64,000 nt of DNA. Origin: Talaromyces rugulosus (lineage: Eukaryota; Ascomycota; Eurotiomycetes; Eurotiales; Trichocomaceae). Position 1 is the stretch's first letter. The number at the start of each line of letters is the position of its first letter. The DNA is taken from NCBI RefSeq assembly GCF_013368755.1, contig NC_049561.1, positions 496,001 through 560,000 of the forward strand, read 5' to 3'. The notes under the pieces are model-generated. The model made no database searches. It was not told where the DNA came from and was given only the letters and a program-made list of their open reading frames with translations. The position numbers and the translations under genes were made by a program. Of this stretch, positions 20,901-33,975 are shown one piece after another.

Positions 20901-23900
20901 GGCATTCCAAACACATCAACTTCAGTGACAGGATTTGTTCGGGCTGCACCAAAAGAACTCCATTAGTTCTCATGCATTCTTGACACATTTTGAGGATAAA
21001 TTCTGCTTCTTCACTGCTGATCTTTAGTGCTCGTGAAAATGGCAAACGATAAATGCGCCGTCCCAGCATCCCACTCAGCTTGAGGAGCAGCATCTCAAAC
21101 ATCTGCTTCGACTGGGGCTTAGAAACAATAACTCGCACCAGCCGAGAGCCATCGGCCAAGGCAGCAGCCACAATAGGTACAATAACGGACGACTTTCCTT
21201 CGCCCATGTTCAGTTGCATCACCACATTTTCTCTGGCTGGTCGGTGCCTCATCTCACATGCAATTTCTTCCTGGACTTTGCGGATTCGAATGTCGCTCTC
21301 GACTTCTAAAAGCAACGAGTCAGGGTACTTGTGAGGATCCCAGTTTTCGTGTCCCCCGTTTTGGATCTCTTTAATAAGTTCCCTTTGAGACTCCTTGCAC
21401 TCAAACATTTTTCCTGCACGCTGCATAGCAGATAGGGCTAAGCCATATTCTACAACCGTCTTTTTCCAAGGTGGTGGCAATGAATACCACAGTCGTTTGC
21501 TAAGTTGTTCCAAGATAAGACTAGGGGATAGCCGGGGACCATGGCCGGCATGCATGATGATTTGCATCCATTTCTTGCGAGAATTGCTACCCCCAAATTC
21601 TTGAGCCACTGCGGACAGAATTAATTCGAAACAGGTTGCAACATGCTCCCGGTGAAAGACTAAATTCTGTTGTAAAGTTTGGAATAAGCCCTGTTCCTTT
21701 AACCACAAGGTCTCATTCGTAGACTTGTTCTGCAGCATTTCGAGACTCTTTTGGAGATAGTTAATATAGCTTTTTTCATAACGAGATTCTGCTCCGTGAG
21801 CCAGATTCTTGATTAAACGATTCAGGGATTCCGTGGATGAATGAGATGAGGCTTCCTTGGGAATTGGGTTTGGCACGTTTTCCATAACATTGGGCAATTC
21901 TGGCGCGGGCAGGCTGAGAATATCAGTCATTGTGATGTAGCCTCCATTCCGTTGCTGAAGACTGGAAGAATCACCGCGTGAATTCCAAGGCAATGCAGGT
22001 GTGTACCGAGGACAGCAAGCAAGTACTTGCATAATCTCATCTAAGTACTGGTAGAATGATAGATTGTCAAGCCAAACCCGGAATTTTGTGCTGACGGACT
22101 CCATAGCAGCTCCCACAGCGATGTAGTTAGTAACACATTCCGGGTTTCCGTCAATTGATGGTGTTCTGGTGGGCCACATATCCCGCAGTAGAGAGGCCAA
22201 GAAGCTGACTGCGTATGATTTATTATCTCTGAAAAGCCTATTTTGTCTTACTTTAAATGAGTTGTTTGACTCATCCACACGTTTGGTCATGTTTCCTTCA
22301 GGGGAATAATATATTTGATAACACGAGTATTCAATAATTGATTTGATGATCCCCGTTTTATATTCGTACCCTTGGGAAAGATCGTATGTTGGAGAAGAGG
22401 GAAACTGAATATTCGTCATCTTCTGTGAGATATAAAATAGGATCAGTGTTTGAATGGCGAGCATGTTATTTTGTTCCTTTTGCTCCCCGAATGACAAAGC
22501 CGATAACCATAGCGTGAAACGGAATTTATCGACTGGTGGTTTGTTGCGAAGGATGCCATGGAGACTAAGCCAATGACTACGAATCGCCAGGTACGGGTCA
22601 ATAAGCAACTGTGAGTCATATTCAAATTCAAACTCGGGGAATGATCCATCCAAACCATGTATAGTTGGCGTTTTGGAGAAAAAATCCCACATGTGAGATG
22701 TCATGTTTCCTTGCAAAGCGTGGTATATCTCCTGCCTTTCGTGGTAAATGAGATCTGCTGTCACAAAGACTCGCCAGCCAGGTTCAGATGCCTGGTCTCG
22801 GTCACGGCCATGATAATATCTATCATGAGATGTTGTGTGAAGCTCTGCACCGAATCCAGACACACGAAACGAGGATGAGCGTATAAGATCCCTTGTTAAA
22901 AGCTCGCTTTGCACAAAATCAAATTTAGGCAGTTTCTGACAACTCTCAGGCCAGAGGAACTTTTGCCGAACTTTGTCGTTGATTAGACATTGTACTGTTT
23001 TGAAGAACGCCCCATCCTGAGCTAAAAACCCAAGCTCCGGCCTCCATATCACTGTTTGCATTTCTTTCTCATTTTCAGGATAGTACCGACGCCCTGGGGC
23101 GAGGTGGGCGATTTCGTGAAGTGTGCAAAGATTCTCCTCGGACAAAGAATCAAACGAGTTTAATGATGCGGAATTCAAGATTGAGATGGCTTGTTCAGTG
23201 CCGGTCTTTTTCGTTAGAGGATCTGGTAAACAGAACGAAGTTAATGCGTGGACTAAGCAGAGAAAAAGCTTGCTTTGCAAATTTCCGCTATCAACCAATC
23301 GGCCTAGCCAAGGGTCAATTTGAAATGCGTATGCTCTCGCCGTGACCTTTTGATCGACTTGAACAGTTACATGGTCGCCACTCTTCTGAGTCCGAAGTGG
23401 TCCTCCCAAGAGGAGAGCTAATTGGGATTCCTGTTTTTCGTGGGTAAGAACAAGTTTATTCTTGAAATTTATCAGAGAGCCAAGAGACTGGTCTTCATCA
23501 ATTAGAAATCCGCGAAACTCTCGAGACCGAATTTCCTGACTGCCTCGCTCAATCTGAAAACCAAGATCAAGGCAAGGAATGTCAATCTCGATTGTTGATG
23601 TTAATGATTTCAGTGACACATGCAGCCGATGAGGAAGTTCCAGTGGAGCGAGAATTTTTGATATTTTAAGAACTTTTAGACTTTCCATATTCATCAAGGA
23701 CGATTCACCTCTGGTAAGTTGCCAACTTTGGCCGTGGGCGTTTCGTGCTAAGATCCATGCTTCGGAGGACGGCCGCCAGGCATTATTGATTGGACGGAAT
23801 TCAATCTGTCGAGTTGCACTATCATACCAATGGACGAAGCTTTCGATAAATGCAGATGGTAACTTGTTACATAATAGCCTTGATGGTACTAGTTCCAAAG

Positions 23901-26900
23901 TCTGGTCTGGATTGACAGCCCTGATCCTTAGGTCACATTCAACAGTGTTTTCACCGGAGATACCAAAGTGCACAGTATGTCCTGCATATGCCTTTTTTGT
24001 CGAATATCTCATTCCCGAGATTCCGCTTGGCATGATTTCCAAGGAGGAGCGTCCAAACAAAATCCCGTAAGTCGAATGTTGCTCGTACTTTGGAGGCAGG
24101 CTCGACAAACGGTCGCCATCGACTAGGAGCTCTCCGGTAAGAATGTTGTAATGCACGGGCAACGCATTCACCCCGCCCCGACTGGTCGTCATTGTAAAAA
24201 TCCAGTCATTTTCCTCTTTTGAGGCTTTTTTCCAGTCGGTATCTTGGTTATAAGCCGACCACGACCGTCGTATGGCATGGTTCAGGGCCAATGAGGTGAC
24301 GCCGTTGATATTTTCAATAATAATCAAACTGGCACGGAACAACAGCTGCTTCCAACTAAGATGCAGAACCGGTGCCAATGGATCCAGCGAGGAGGTGATG
24401 CAATTGCGGCCCTCTTCGATGGTAATTGAACTTTGGATCAAGGTAGATAGGCCTTCGGAGTTGGATAGTATGGATTGTAAGTGGTCCTGATCAACACTGA
24501 ATGAAGAGGCACAAATCAACGAGAGAAGCACACTTTTCTCTGATAGCTCTTTTCTGCGTTGGTCACTTGTTGATTCTTGGACCTTTTCTTTGAGAATTTC
24601 AATCCATGAGCAAGCAACAGACCTCAGTCTTTGCAGAATTCTCAATCCTTCTCCCTGAATTTCTACGTTTGAATTCAAACTAACAACCCGCACAGTTAGA
24701 GAAGTCAGGGTGTTCAAGGCCTGGTATCCTTCCCAGTTCTCTTGTATGGATATAATCATGTCCTGAATCCTTCTCAAAAGCGTCCATGTGAAATTCTCGT
24801 CATCAATTACTTGGTGTCCTTCTCGAAGAATACATGTATTTCCAGTCCTTGGGCCAGCCTGGTAGATAGCTTGCAATATGAACAACGTCGTTTCGCATTT
24901 CTTGAAGTTTACCGCTGGCATGGCAAGTTGAACAAGGATATTTTGCCACTGAATACGAACTCCCAAGGGAAGTTGAGCCAAAGCTTTGTATTCCTCCAGT
25001 TGCATATCCTGTGGGCAGTCACACTGGTGGGCGATGATCTTGTTTGGCGGTGGACCATTAGGATCAGATTCCGGACGCTGAAGGTATTGCTGCAGCGCAG
25101 ATGACTTTTGCGGCAATATATAAATGCAAGAAGGAGGTATGTGATCGGCCTCGATATGGAATTCACTGATAAAGATGCCACGACCATTATCAAAGCAGCG
25201 ATAGTGTAACGCATTTAGTAAACAAATTTCAGACTCTGTCACCACATCAACAATAGGCATTTGCTTCCGATGAGTGTTTGTATGAGGCTTAATCTCTGAT
25301 AAGAGACTGAACCGCGGATCCGGACAGTATGCCTTAAAGTACTTCTGGAGACCCAGGTAGGTAGAAGGCTTATATATGGCCCGTGGCTTGCTCTCTGTCT
25401 GGTAATTCATCCCGTATACATCATACAGTAGATACATGGCGGTGTCGCGCCAATAGCCATACCACTGCGGAACTCTGAGCTCGAACACGACAGATTTGGC
25501 TTCCATGTCCTCCGCTGGAAGGGGCCATTCGTGGATGTCGATTTTCATAGACACTGCCCGTTGTAGACAAACGCATTTACGGCAGTAGCTCTTGCATCTA
25601 TTTTCACGAATATCTTGATAGTAGTCCACGACTACCTCTTCCTGATCATGATAGCTAGCTTTATGCTCTCCCATCAATTTCTTGTACAGTTCTTTCTTTT
25701 CATGGAGCTCTTGGATTTTCAGAGTCTTTTTTTGTTCGGCATGGGCTTCGATGTCCCTCTTGAGGTTTTGAAGCTCATCTGACCGGTTGAAATATTTCAC
25801 GGAATAGCAATTGGAACTTCCAAAACCTTGAAAAGTTTCTGAAGGTTTATGGTAGGCTTCATCTCGACGAGATCGTATATAGTTCTCAGCCTCGTACAGT
25901 CTCTGCATCTGTGGCCTAGAGCGAAGGATAAAACATTGGAAAAGTTTATCTGGAACACCAACGTCGTACTGTCTGATAGTGTCATCAATAGAAATTGTGC
26001 ACCTATCGCAGGCTATCCAGAGCTCTGTGATGATCAGCAACATCTCAGATGTGGCCTCAGGGTTCTCTGCGTATAGGAGTGCTGCAAGTTTATGGTAGCG
26101 GCGCATCAGTTTGCTGAGTTTTCCACATGCGGTCTGCTCATTCATATTATTTGAAACCCATACGTTAAGACTTTTCTCAACCCATGACTCAAATGCTTTC
26201 AGGTTGTATACTATGTAGTCATCTTCGGCTATCCCGTCAAGTGAGGGAATATGACTTTCATAGAATTTGGCGAGTTTTGACGGTGGTGAGAATAGACCTT
26301 TGGTGGTTTGATTCGATTTTAGTTGAGACAGCTCTTGAATGAAGTCATCTACTTCCGGTAGATTATGCATCGTATCAAGAGTCAGGTTGCTCTCGCCTAA
26401 ATGGAGGGAAATTTTAGGCTCGCTATCAGAGATGATCGAGTCCCACTTGGACTGAAGATAAGCCGAGGACTTCTGTAAGATATGCTCGATATAATCTAGC
26501 TTCACAGATTTTCCCAAGCTGTCAAGCTTCAGTAATCGCCGACAAATTTTGGCTTGCATGGCATAGATCATTTCGCAAGGGCCACCAGCCTGACACGACA
26601 AGTCAAGGATAGTGGTTAAGAAAAACACCATGAAAACCTTGTATGATTCATTGGGCATACTCGACTCTTTGGAGCTTCTTGAAAGAGCTAGCTGCGTTCC
26701 AACGCGGACGAGGAGCCAAAGAGATGACCGGTGCCAAGGTTGTTTGCAGTCAAGCCACATCACTTCCTCGCGGGTGTTCTTTACGATAGTGAAGGGCTTA
26801 TTTTCAGTGCACTGTGGTCTCAGAAAGTTGAAAAAGAGCTCAGTCACGAGTTTTGGATGTGTTGTGTCCCGTCCCTCATCCTGCAGCATGCCTTTCTTTC

Positions 26901-27526
26901 GTACCTGTGGCTTTGTCTTGGGCGCTGTTTGGTGGCTCATCTTCGCCAGTGTCTCGGCTACGGCCACTTGAAAATCGTTGTTTTTGAACTTTTCGACGCT
27001 CATTGAAAGTGCTGGACCTGGAAACGTTCTCCGCAATCGCCCTAAAGTGCTGATAACGTTGGAGTTGAGAGGCGATACTTCAAACGCTTCTATGTCGATG
27101 GAGTCTTCAACTCTGCTCATAAGAATCCCGCAGTTTTGGGCTCGTATGTGGAGGAGAAGGAAACCACCTAAGGAATCACACATTTTGTCAGAACACATCT
27201 ATGAATTGATATCGCCAGTAGTTCCTACCTTCAGTGCCTAAATTTGCAAGGGCGTCTTGTAGCCGCTTTCCATCGGTGATGCCGTCACGATCGAGCAACA
27301 TACTGAGGCGGTCGATCATGCTACCAACCTGTTCAATCACCAGAGCCATATCGTGAGATACGTGGTTTTTGAATTTGTTTATCGCATATCCAACCACTCT
27401 GAGCAAGACTTTCTCATTGCTGTCTTGATAGTCGTCATTTTGTGGGACATTTGGGGGTAAAAACACATGATTGAAGATATATTCCAACTGGCTAGCGTTT
27501 AGCTTGAAATCTTTGGTTGAAGCCAT
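17949..27526 (-). CDS. Giant DUF6606/DUF3638/DUF3645 protein with SecA/DEAH-like motifs
   Basis: Three exons, 27526-27229, 27167-19353 and 19297-17949, total 9462 bases and 3153 residues. The first join gives NLGTEGGFLLLHIRAQN and the second LVQACMRMRKLGNGQSVVF, both family-conserved. The N-terminus (YIFNHVFLPPNVPQ) is the DUF6606 start. Around residue 2085 is QLNMGEGKSSVIVPIVAAA (DUF3638), a P-loop variant like the GEGK motif of SecA. Around 2670 is CYIFLDEAHTRGTDLRLP, a Walker B/DEAH motif. A Cys cluster (CKSYCRKCVCLQRAV) occurs near residue 640. Function is unknown. The motif set suggests a nucleotide-driven motor acting on a polymer, which is inference. An upstream possible start at 27628 would add 34 residues; I prefer 27526 because the family begins close to the FNHVFLPP motif. 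Confidence 0.88.
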
Positions 27527-28324
27527 ATTCTCAGTTACGAGTTTTGAAAGAACAAGTCTGGACGGTGAAATCAAGGTGCAGTTCTGGTTTGAGGTAACTG
27601 GGGGGGATGGGAGAGGTTTTAACGACATGTTTACCGCTGCACCAAAGGGGACTCAGCCTCCCAGTTCCTTATCATCCTTTGTTCAGTCTCTCAGCCTCGT
27701 CGAGTAAACGATAGGCAACCATTTCAAAGCAACTCGCCACCTACAAGGCTGATTGCGGCGCATTAGGCATTTGTACAGATGCCCCTCTTTTTGGGTATAT
27801 TCTAGACACCGGTGATCTCACTACACATATGCAAGATAACAAGGCTGGCCAGTAAAAGCATTCATGGCACAATGGTGCATGAAGGACTCGCAATCACCGT
27901 ACCACGTCTTCTAAAAACGGGTACGAGCATGATTCGCCTTTTTTGCACCTAATTCAACCGAAATTGCCCCTCGTCAGCTAGAAGAGAACTTTGAGGATTA
28001 CGTAGGCGTGGAGGGACATTTCCGTCTTAATAATTTGATACTTTTAAGCGTCACCATGCCGCCGAAGCCCTCAGAAGCAATAAAGTTTGGTGATCTGCTT
28101 AATCTCGTTGTATAACGCTCAGATTTGGAAAAGATAGGTCTGGCCTAGGTTTCAATTTTTATATGCTAGACGTCATGTACTGTCTCTACAAAGTCCCAGG
28201 ACTTATATGCATGCCAGCTATGCGGTCATCAGGTAATACAATGACCTTTACATAGCCAAACAACGATATAAGTATATTTATACAAAAATTGAATAAAGTC
28301 AGTTTAAGCATCCAGTTTCTCATT
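27527..28324. other. Intergenic region between two giant genes
   Basis: Promoter of the DUF3638 giant and 3' flank of the ankyrin gene. A plus-strand frame at about 27933-28115 is open for some 60 codons with ordinary-looking composition (QLEENFEDYVGVEGHFRLNN) but has no good start until near its end. It may be a gene remnant; I do not recognise it. Confidence 0.35.
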
Positions 28325-31300
28325 CTAATCCGGTCCTTCCAACTGTAACATAGTCGGTGGCATGTTTGCGGTCCTAGCAGCCTCGGCGATGGCCTTCATT
28401 TCGGTAGCTCTGTTCTTGACGCTCAGATCCTGGCGTTCTATCCACTGTAGCTGTCGTCCATGTTGCTTTTCGTCTATCTGGTCGCGCTCCCACATCAGTT
28501 TCCTCTGTATCTCCATTTTGGCCTGCTCGGCGTCTCGTTCTTGGATCATCAATCTGCCTTTGTACTGTATCTCGCCATTTCTCTCCACTTCGAGAAGCGA
28601 CTGTTTATGGATAGACTCGTCACTTAACAGCCGGAGCCGGAGATGGCTGTCTTCCTGTGACTCGTTACGGCGCTGTCGACCGAGGCTCTGCTCGTGTATA
28701 ATGACCAAATTGTGCTTGTCTTGCAGCACTCGCTGCTCCCAGGTCTCGCGGTCTTGCGCCTGTTTCATCGTCTTTTCATGCCGCTCGTCTGACATGCGTA
28801 GATCTAGGTGATGGTCCTGCATCCGGACTTCTCGCTGATGTGCCGCGAGCGCGTTGACTCGCTCCATTTCATATTGTTGCTCGCGCTCCATGCGTTTCTT
28901 GTTTGCGATTTCCTTGGCAATTTCCTCGGGCATTCCAACCGCATCGTCTGGCTGGTTGTCTGGCCGAGTGGAATAGTAAACGTCTTGACATCTTTTGCCT
29001 CGAAGAAGCCGAATGAGTTCTTTCGTAACGTTTTGCGGCCCGCGGTAGAAGTGTTCCACATATTTGGTCGGTGAGTAGACCAATCCATCTGGAGATTCAA
29101 ACTGGTGAATCGGCTCGTTAATGAATTTCCAAATCTGTGGAAACTCCAAAAGAGCTTCGGTTACATCAAAGGGGTAGGCGTTGTCAAGTGCAACGTGAAG
29201 GATAGACTTTTTGTTGCCATTCTTCTTCATTTCCGTGCCCTGGTAGGAACGAGGTAGTAGCATCCCGATGATCTCACGGATCCTAGTATTCCAGTTTCCA
29301 TTATCGTCACTGGTACGATACGCTTTCAGGCACAGTTCCTCCAGAGCAGTACGTCCGAAGCAGGCTTCGTCCGAGTGCAGCAACGAGGGAAAGCTCGCGT
29401 CGTGGTCTGCTGACAGCAATAAAGAGACAACCTTGGGATGGACCTCTCGCGCAGCCTCATGCAGACTTCCGTCGTCGGGTCGTGCACCAGCATGGATCAA
29501 TATTTTCACCGACTCTCGGTCCCCGTTGCGACCAGCATAGAAAAGTGCGGATTGGTTCTGGTGATCACGACAAGAAACGTCTGCTTTTTGAACGACCAAT
29601 TCGATCAGAACCGTATGGCGTTGGCTTTGAGCCGCGAGAATTGTGGCAGATAGTCGCGTTTTGGGAGTCATAAATGACGGATCTGGAGTAAAGTATAAGC
29701 CCAGGACTAGAACAATAAATTACATCTGGACCAGAGAACTCACCTTCATTCCCAGCCTGCAGTATTGCGACTATAACCTCGTCGCTAACCTTTGGGTTTC
29801 CACGTAATAAAGCCCAAATCACGAGGTTGATATTTTCAGAGCCCACCACAGGGCTAATCGTAGCTACTGTTGTCGAGTTTGATACACATCCGTATTCGAA
29901 TAGAAGTCGAACAAGCTCTTCGCCCCGCGGAAAGCGTTTAATAGCCATGAACAACGTACTGGGTTCAATGGGTACATTCGACGGTTTACTGGCAAGCAAA
30001 ACGCGCAGGTACCGCACGAGTACTTTCTCCGGTGCGATGGACTGAATTAGCGCAGGAATGATCAACGAGATATTGGGCTGGCCGCTAGCAACCAGTGTAT
30101 GGAAGAGCTCCATATCTTCCTTCTCAACTGCGTGGACAAAGTACGTGCCACTCCCGGAATTCACATCAGCTCCGTGGGACAGGAACAGGCTGACCTCTTT
30201 TTTGGATGTATACCCAGTTGTAGTCGAGAATGCTTTACCCATAGCGTTGTCGATTAGAGACTTTTGCACTCCGTGTTCCAGGAGCAGCTTAGCTGTTTTG
30301 AAGCCACCCGGAAGATCGATGGAACGCGAGCTGATCATGCTTCCAAAGGCTCTGTTGATGAGATTAATGTTTGGCCGTTGCTCTTGTTGGCAAAGAAATA
30401 GCTCAACCAAGGCTGCCGATGCGCTCAACACTGCTGATTGCAATGCACGGCCTTGCTCGTACTCCGCTGAAGCCCCGTTTTTTACAAGCAAAGTTGGAAT
30501 TGTTGTATCGGACGGGTCGCGCTCAACGGCTTCGATTAATGCCAAACAGGCTGATTCAGTGTCGCTGTTGTTGCCTCCCATGCCGGCTTTAAATAAAGAG
30601 TCAAAGACATGCCATCTCTCTTGGATTGTCAAGGCCGTGTTTCGTCTTCCTGAAGAAAAGGCATTCGCTAAAGATACCCTAGCCGGCCTTTGGGAAATAA
30701 AAAGATCGAAAATCGGTATTTGGTTGCGATCAAGAGCTGCTTGGACTGGAGCACCTTGTTGGTAGTCAACAGATGCACCGTTGTCAAGCAAAAGCTTGAT
30801 ACAGGACAGATCATCCTCTCGAGTAGACACCAATTCGATTTCTTGTACGAGAACATCATCCTGTCCAATCCCAGGGCCACCATGACTCAGGAAGAGCTGC
30901 ATCATGCTGAGCCTTTGGCGTTTGCTACTATCTATCTTTGACGCCACTTTCAAGAGAGCTGGGAGATGATTCCGCGCAGGGTTCTTCAATAGAAGCATCT
31001 TTGTCGTATCAATATCACCTTCCGTAACGGCATGTCCCAAAGCAGCAGCTTCCATATGGTCAACACTAGCACCGAGTTCAAGCAACAGCTGAATCACTTC
31101 CCGTCGTCGCCCCATACTCGCGACCTCTAGCAGTAGCGTCGAATCGAGAATAGCGCTATACTTTACGCAGCACCTAAGCAGATAACCTGCCTTATCGATG
31201 CTAAACAGCAGAGGTTCCAGGGCTTGTGGAACCAATCTCTCTAGAGGGCCTTGCTCTAGTCTCCCACTCTCGCAGATAAGTTTAAGGCTTATGATATCCG

Positions 31301-33287
31301 ACGCAGACAAGGCGTATTCAGCTGCTTTTCCGTTCTTGTAATTAACATCGGCGCCTTTATCCAGAAGTAGGCCGATGGTGCGGACATCGCAGCCCTGCTG
31401 AACGGCGTCGATGAGGGCCTGAGCAAGGGGTTCTCCACACGCACCATGGCGTAGCAAGACAGAGAGAATCTTATACGTATCCGCATGATCAAAACTTGAA
31501 GAGCTTCCAGAGCCAGTTAAGACCAAAGACAGAGCAGCCGATGTGGTATCGGACGATGGCTGTCCACGACACAACAGCTCGATAGCCGTCAAGTCACGAC
31601 GCTGCGCCGCGATATAGAGACAGTTCCCATTTGAGCCGACAAAATCGACAGAGGCCTTGTATCGAATCAAAAGCTCGGCCAACTCGTAATCAACTCGCCG
31701 GCCGTCGGCTTCCCCAACTGCAGTGCGTAGAGCCCGATGCAGTTCTGGCCCCGAGACGCCCTTTCGTAAAAGCAGGTCCATGGTATTGCGCCTAACCAAT
31801 CCAGACGGTATTGCCATTGCGTCTGGAATAGCTTTTGCTAGATTATAGGCAGCGCAGGGGGCAATGAGTAGCGTTTCTAACAGAGTCATGTTTTGCTCGC
31901 GCAACGCGAAACGAACGCTGGCGGCGTCGTCGTAGTCCAGACAGGCCCCCTGCTTCACCAGCGTAGGCACGAAAAAGTTTAATCTCTGCGTACCGACGAC
32001 GCGTGCAAGGCAGACATTGAGGGCTTCTTCGGTGACGCCCTTGTTTATGAGACAAGTTGCAAGTTCGTGAAATTCACTGTCGGATGCTTCCTCGGGGATT
32101 TGCTGGAGCGCTTTGGATGTGCTATTGGAAGAGACGCTGGTGCTCTGAAGAATAATTTCGACAAGGTCGATTCGTCGGCTCTGAACAGCTACTTGGAGAG
32201 GCTCGCCGTCTCTTCGGTTCGGTGATGTCCCGTGGGCGATCAGAAGGGAAACGGTCGACGTGCTCCCTATTCTGGCGGCTTGAAGCAAGAGGTCTTCTAA
32301 AGCCGAATGGTTTGGGTCTGCACCAGCGCATAGCAAGAGGTTCAAAGTCGAGTTTCGCTCATATTTATCTTGAACCGTGCACGATGTGCTGATGGCTTTG
32401 CTGAAACCTGCAGAGGATAGCTGCCGCTGCGTTTTCCAGCAGATCAAGGCGAGATCTTGAAATCTGTTTTTGAGGACGGCACTTTCAAGTGCCTTGCCCT
32501 CGTCGTGACTCGCATCTGCTCCATGCGCAAGCATGAGAGACACCATATGCGAATTGCATGTCTCGACTGCTTTGACCAAGGCTGTGCTAATAGCGGCGTT
32601 GGTCAGCGGATTAAGCGCAGACAAGAACAGCCCAACCAGCTCGAGATCGCCTTCGACGACCGCCGGAAGAAAATAAGCATCGCAAAGACCGTTGTTTGGG
32701 TTGGCGCCATAGCGCAGCAGCTCTTTCACCACGGACATGCGCCGCCCGCTTAGGGCAACGGACAAAGCCCTATCCTTGGCCGATTGCCGAGTTGGGTAAC
32801 TGGCCAGCAGCACCACGTGTTCGAGAGAGCCAGTGCACGCAACATACTCGAGCCAGTCATTCTCTTGCGGCACCTCCAGCTCAGAAAAATCCTTATCCCT
32901 TGACTCCGTCTCGATCAAGTTAACATCCAGCGGTTCGCCAAAATCGAGAAGCGCCTGCGCCACGCCCACAGAGCCCAGCTGCCTGATCCAATCATCGAGC
33001 GCGACGGAGCGCTCGGCGCGCGAAAATGACCAATTTTCTGGGTTAGCGAGAGACTCGTTCTTCGCCTTGGTGCGGAGGAACCGCCGTTTCTGCTTTGTTG
33101 GGTCTCTCCACGTCAGGTTTTGGGTGCGTTGTTGGACGAGGATCTCTCTTGCGGCGGCGGCGTCGGCCGGAGACGCCCACTGGGGTCTTGGTTCGAGGGG
33201 CTGCAGAGGGCGCAGTCGTTGAATATGGGAATATTTCGAGGCTCCAGCCTCGTGGGCGATACGGGCGAGTCGTGAAGGGTCTTTCAT
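28325..33287 (-). CDS. Ankyrin-repeat giant protein with C-terminal coiled coil
   Basis: Two exons, 33287-29744 and 29682-28325, give 1633 residues. The intron (GTGAGT..TCCAG) is in frame and restores NEDPSFMTPKTRLSA. After an N-terminal region of about 130 residues, most of the protein to about 1330 is degenerate ankyrin-type helix-turn-helix repeats, for example VVKELLRYGANPNNG, LLLDKGADVNYKNG, MLLLKNPARNHLP and LLLDNGASVDYQQG, spaced by about 33 residues. I estimate 25 or more. A long Glu/Arg/Gln/Lys/Met-rich segment at about 1443-1615 (EREQQYEMERVNALAAHQRE) should form a coiled coil. No NACHT, kinase or other effector domain is seen. Probably an intracellular scaffold; partners unknown. 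It lies head-to-tail upstream of the other two giants on the same strand. Confidence 0.88.
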
Positions 33288-33975
33288 GGTTGATGGTACA
33301 TAGCTAGTTAGCTAGCAACTAACATGTCGATAGTCCCATCTTAAACACTGAAGAAATGTAGGAGGGCAGTCAACTAGCTATATAATAAACAGCCCTCCTC
33401 TCAAACTGTTGCACTTCTTCTATTTCTGTAACCGCCGACCTGATACAGCTGCCCGAGACTATCCAACGACGCTCGTCCAATCGATCCATCTAAGAAGCCT
33501 GTAAGCGCCGGGCAAATGCAGCTGTCCGCATCCAATCGAACCAAGCAGCCGGTAGGACTTCGAAACTCCAGTGGCATTCTCAATTAAACTGTAGCTATTA
33601 TTAGCTCACAGAGGTTTTAACATTAATTGGTCAACCCAGGTTGCGTCGGAATCATGATGTTGTTAGCACGTCTGTTAATGTTGTACACAGTAATTGGGTA
33701 CGACTTACGCGTTGAAACAAAATATTGATCATCGATGTAATTAGCTAGTCACTTGGCTAGTCATTAAATAATAGGTTTCTATAATACATAGCATAATAGT
33801 ACAGGGGTATCTGATGCAAAGTAAAATAAAGGTCGCTCCACGCGACGGCAAACTTCAACTTTCAACTGTTTTTTGTATAAGGTTTCCCTTTTTCCATTTT
33901 TTTTTAATATTCGCGTTTCCAATGCAAAATGTTTCGTAGACTTCAGTACGAGCGTCTTTCGTAAGTCTGATATTT
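33288..33975. other. Intergenic region; weak small ORF
   Basis: Promoter of the ankyrin gene and 3' flank of the YVC1-type channel. A minus-strand ORF (ATG at 33577, stop at 33401; about 58 residues beginning MPLEFRSPTGCLVRLDADS) has protein-like composition but no family match I know; treated as unproven. Confidence 0.4.

Noticed and set aside
33401..33583. 58-60 residue minus-strand ORF between channel and ankyrin genes
   Set aside because: Protein-like composition but no recognised relative, no splice partners; kept only as a note in the intergenic entry.
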